Source of the DNA: Arthrobacter rhizophilus
Lineage (GTDB): Bacteria > Actinomycetota > Actinomycetes > Actinomycetales > Micrococcaceae
Direction: 5' to 3'
DNA: 64,000 bases
NCBI RefSeq assembly: GCF_026241105.1
Contig: NZ_JAPFFT010000015.1
Span: forward strand, 1-64,000
Shown here: in pieces, positions 62,960-64,000 of the stretch
Position numbering within the stretch: the stretch's first letter is position 1
Layout of the letters: every line of letters starts with the position of its first letter
Program-made: the position numbers and the translations under genes
Notes under the pieces: model-generated
Database searches by the model: none
The model's input: the letters and a program-made list of their open reading frames with translations, nothing else
Told to the model about the DNA's origin: nothing

Positions 62960-63163
62960 CTAGCTGGCCGGCGTCACGACGTCTTCCAACATTGACCTGT
63001 CGAAGAATCGGATCTCGCCCGTTGCCTGGAAGAACACTGGAACTACTGAAGTGTTCGCGTCCTTCGAGGTTTCGTAGATCTCCGGCGCACCCCCGTGTTT
63101 TCGCGCAATGGTTCCAACCAAGTCGGTACCACGCACCCGGACGGTTCGATATTTGTAGCTCAT
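62960..63163 (-). CDS. Small hypothetical protein
   Basis: 67 residues, no family known. Reads as a compact beta-rich protein: SYKYRTVRVRGTDLVGTIARKHGG, then VVPVFFQATGEIRFFDRSML and a short acidic end. ATG 63163 has AAAGGG upstream. The frame is open to 63253 but without resemblance. It is likely a real small gene by its codon pattern. It diverges from the FAD-subunit gene at 63425, with 261 bases between. Confidence 0.6.
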   Translation of the reverse strand: MSYKYRTVRVRGTDLVGTIARKHGGAPEIYETSKDANTSVVPVFFQATGEIRFFDRSMLEDVVTPAS

Positions 63164-63424
63164 TTGGACCCTTTCGTCAGCCAAGGCAAACCCTACTCCT
63201 GAGAGCCGCGCAGGGAGCTGGTCCCGGGCGTCCCTGCCCCAAGGCATCAACAATCCACGGTTCCTCTGGAGCCCAAATGCGGACGTACGCGGCTAGCTCT
63301 CAGCAGTCGAAGCGGCCATGATATTGCCTTCATGACCATGTTGACACCCACATTGACGGGGGCAAGACTGATCTTAGATCCGCGTCCTACGACCTGCAGG
63401 ACGTCTGGCCCTAAGGGGTGGACA

Positions 63425-64000
63425 ATGCAGATTCCGGCTCCATTTGATTACGAGCGCGCGAGCGACGTGGCTAACGCGCTGGTACTCCTCGAACGCCACG
63501 GTCCCGAGTCGCGGATCATCGCGGGCGGACACAGCTTGCTGCCAATGATGAAGCTGCGTCTGGCGCGGCCGGAGTGGCTGATCGACATCAACGACCTGGC
63601 GGAACTGGATTTCATCCGCCGGGAAGGTGACCAGTTGCGCATAGGCGCACTGACCCGCCATACAACGCTTCTGGAGTCCGCCGACGTCGCCGAGCTCTTT
63701 CCGATAATTCGCGACGCCGAGCAGGTTATCGCGGACCCTGTGGTCCGCAACCGTGGCACGATCGGCGGCTCGCTCTGCCAAGCGGATCCGGCCGAAGACC
63801 TGTCTACCGTCTGCGATGTTCTGCGCGCCCAGGCCGTGATCCGCGGGCCCGACGGCGAACGGATCGTCGCTATGTCGGACTTCCACCGTGGCCCCTATGA
63901 AACCGCCGTGGCGCAGAACGAGCTGTTGTACGAAATCCGCTTTACGATCCACCCGCGCTCGGGCAGCGCCTATGAAAAGGTGGAACGCCGCGTGGGTGAC
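63425..64000 (+). CDS. coxM: FAD-binding medium subunit of molybdenum hydroxylase (partial)
   Basis: 192 residues are visible; the gene runs off the right edge with no stop. It shows the two FAD loops of the CoxM/xanthine-dehydrogenase FAD subunit: IIAGGHSLLPMMKLRLA (~34-50) and NRGTIGGSLCQADPAED (~110-125). This subunit passes electrons in aerobic carbon-monoxide dehydrogenase and related molybdenum hydroxylases. AAGGGGTGG lies just upstream of ATG 63425. Partner genes (small iron-sulfur and large molybdenum subunits) should follow beyond the window. Whether it is CO dehydrogenase itself cannot be decided from this part. Confidence 0.85.
   Translation, partial: MQIPAPFDYERASDVANALVLLERHGPESRIIAGGHSLLPMMKLRLARPEWLIDINDLAELDFIRREGDQLRIGALTRHTTLLESADVAELFPIIRDAEQVIADPVVRNRGTIGGSLCQADPAEDLSTVCDVLRAQAVIRGPDGERIVAMSDFHRGPYETAVAQNELLYEIRFTIHPRSGSAYEKVERRVGD

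Noticed and set aside
1..64000. CRISPR array, tRNA or rRNA genes, intact insertion sequence
   Set aside because: No repeat-spacer pattern, no cloverleaf or rRNA landmarks and no intact transposase were seen by reading; a dedicated tRNA search would be needed to be certain for tRNA genes.

Overview
The window looks like a chromosomal segment of a high-GC actinobacterium, most probably Micrococcaceae (Arthrobacter sensu lato). The basis is strong GC bias at third codon positions, frequent GTG starts and ATGA/GTGA gene overlaps. In addition, the copper amine oxidase has active-site residues that fall at Arthrobacter globiformis AGAO numbering with a constant offset of 12. There are no rRNA or tRNA genes, no CRISPR array and no intact insertion sequence. 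The genus is an inference.

Layout. 0.4-8.4 kb: a DUF1508 (YegP-like) gene, secreted gamma-glutamyltransferase, a secreted Pro/Thr-rich protein, a membrane Ser/Thr kinase coupled to a lipoprotein, a very strong two-way hairpin, a DUF6458-type membrane protein and a PAS-GGDEF-EAL protein preceded by a broken DUF1508 copy. 8.4-13.4 kb: a cytidine-deaminase-like gene abuts the C-terminal stump of a CaiB-type CoA transferase, which is followed by a tight catabolic cluster (enoyl-CoA hydratase, DapA-family lyase, SDR, aldehyde dehydrogenase, ferredoxin). 13.4-24.5 kb: thioredoxin-like protein, 2OG-Fe(II) oxygenase, VOC, SnoaL-like and alpha/beta hydrolase genes, Hsp20 overlapping an MFS exporter tail to tail, and a MalT-type LuxR regulator with a small membrane-protein pair downstream. 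23.8-30.1 kb: TetR regulator divergent from an amine-degradation operon (copper amine oxidase, APC permease, membrane protein, aldehyde dehydrogenase).

30-41 kb: LtrA, alcohol dehydrogenase, a P-loop kinase, a frameshifted NmrA-like gene, housekeeping clpC and yqeY, an EVE-like/HNH nuclease (possible modification-dependent restriction), a second intact DUF1508 gene, an MGT glycosyltransferase and a secreted protein. 41.3-47 kb: an accessory stretch with a serine-recombinase remnant, gene-poor DNA, a TetR/MGT-glycosyltransferase pair with a palindromic operator, a SARP-type activator, DUF1059 and rhodanese genes, and 0.5 kb without a convincing gene.

47-64 kb: SPOR/phosphodiester-glycosidase exoprotein, histidine phosphatase, a rifampin-phosphotransferase-like enzyme divergent from an acyl-CoA ligase (a palindrome overlaps the predicted ligase promoter start), family-4 glycosyltransferase, PadR/DUF1048/DrrAB-like ABC operon, HhH-GPD glycosylase, ArfB-like factor, phospholipase-C-type phosphoesterase, AI-2E transporter, DUF1003 protein, YbdK-type ligase, and the start of a CoxM-type FAD subunit that runs off the end.

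The best-supported catabolic logic is amine uptake, oxidation to aldehyde, then oxidation to acid (24.5-30 kb). The substrate of the 8.9-13.4 kb cluster is unknown.
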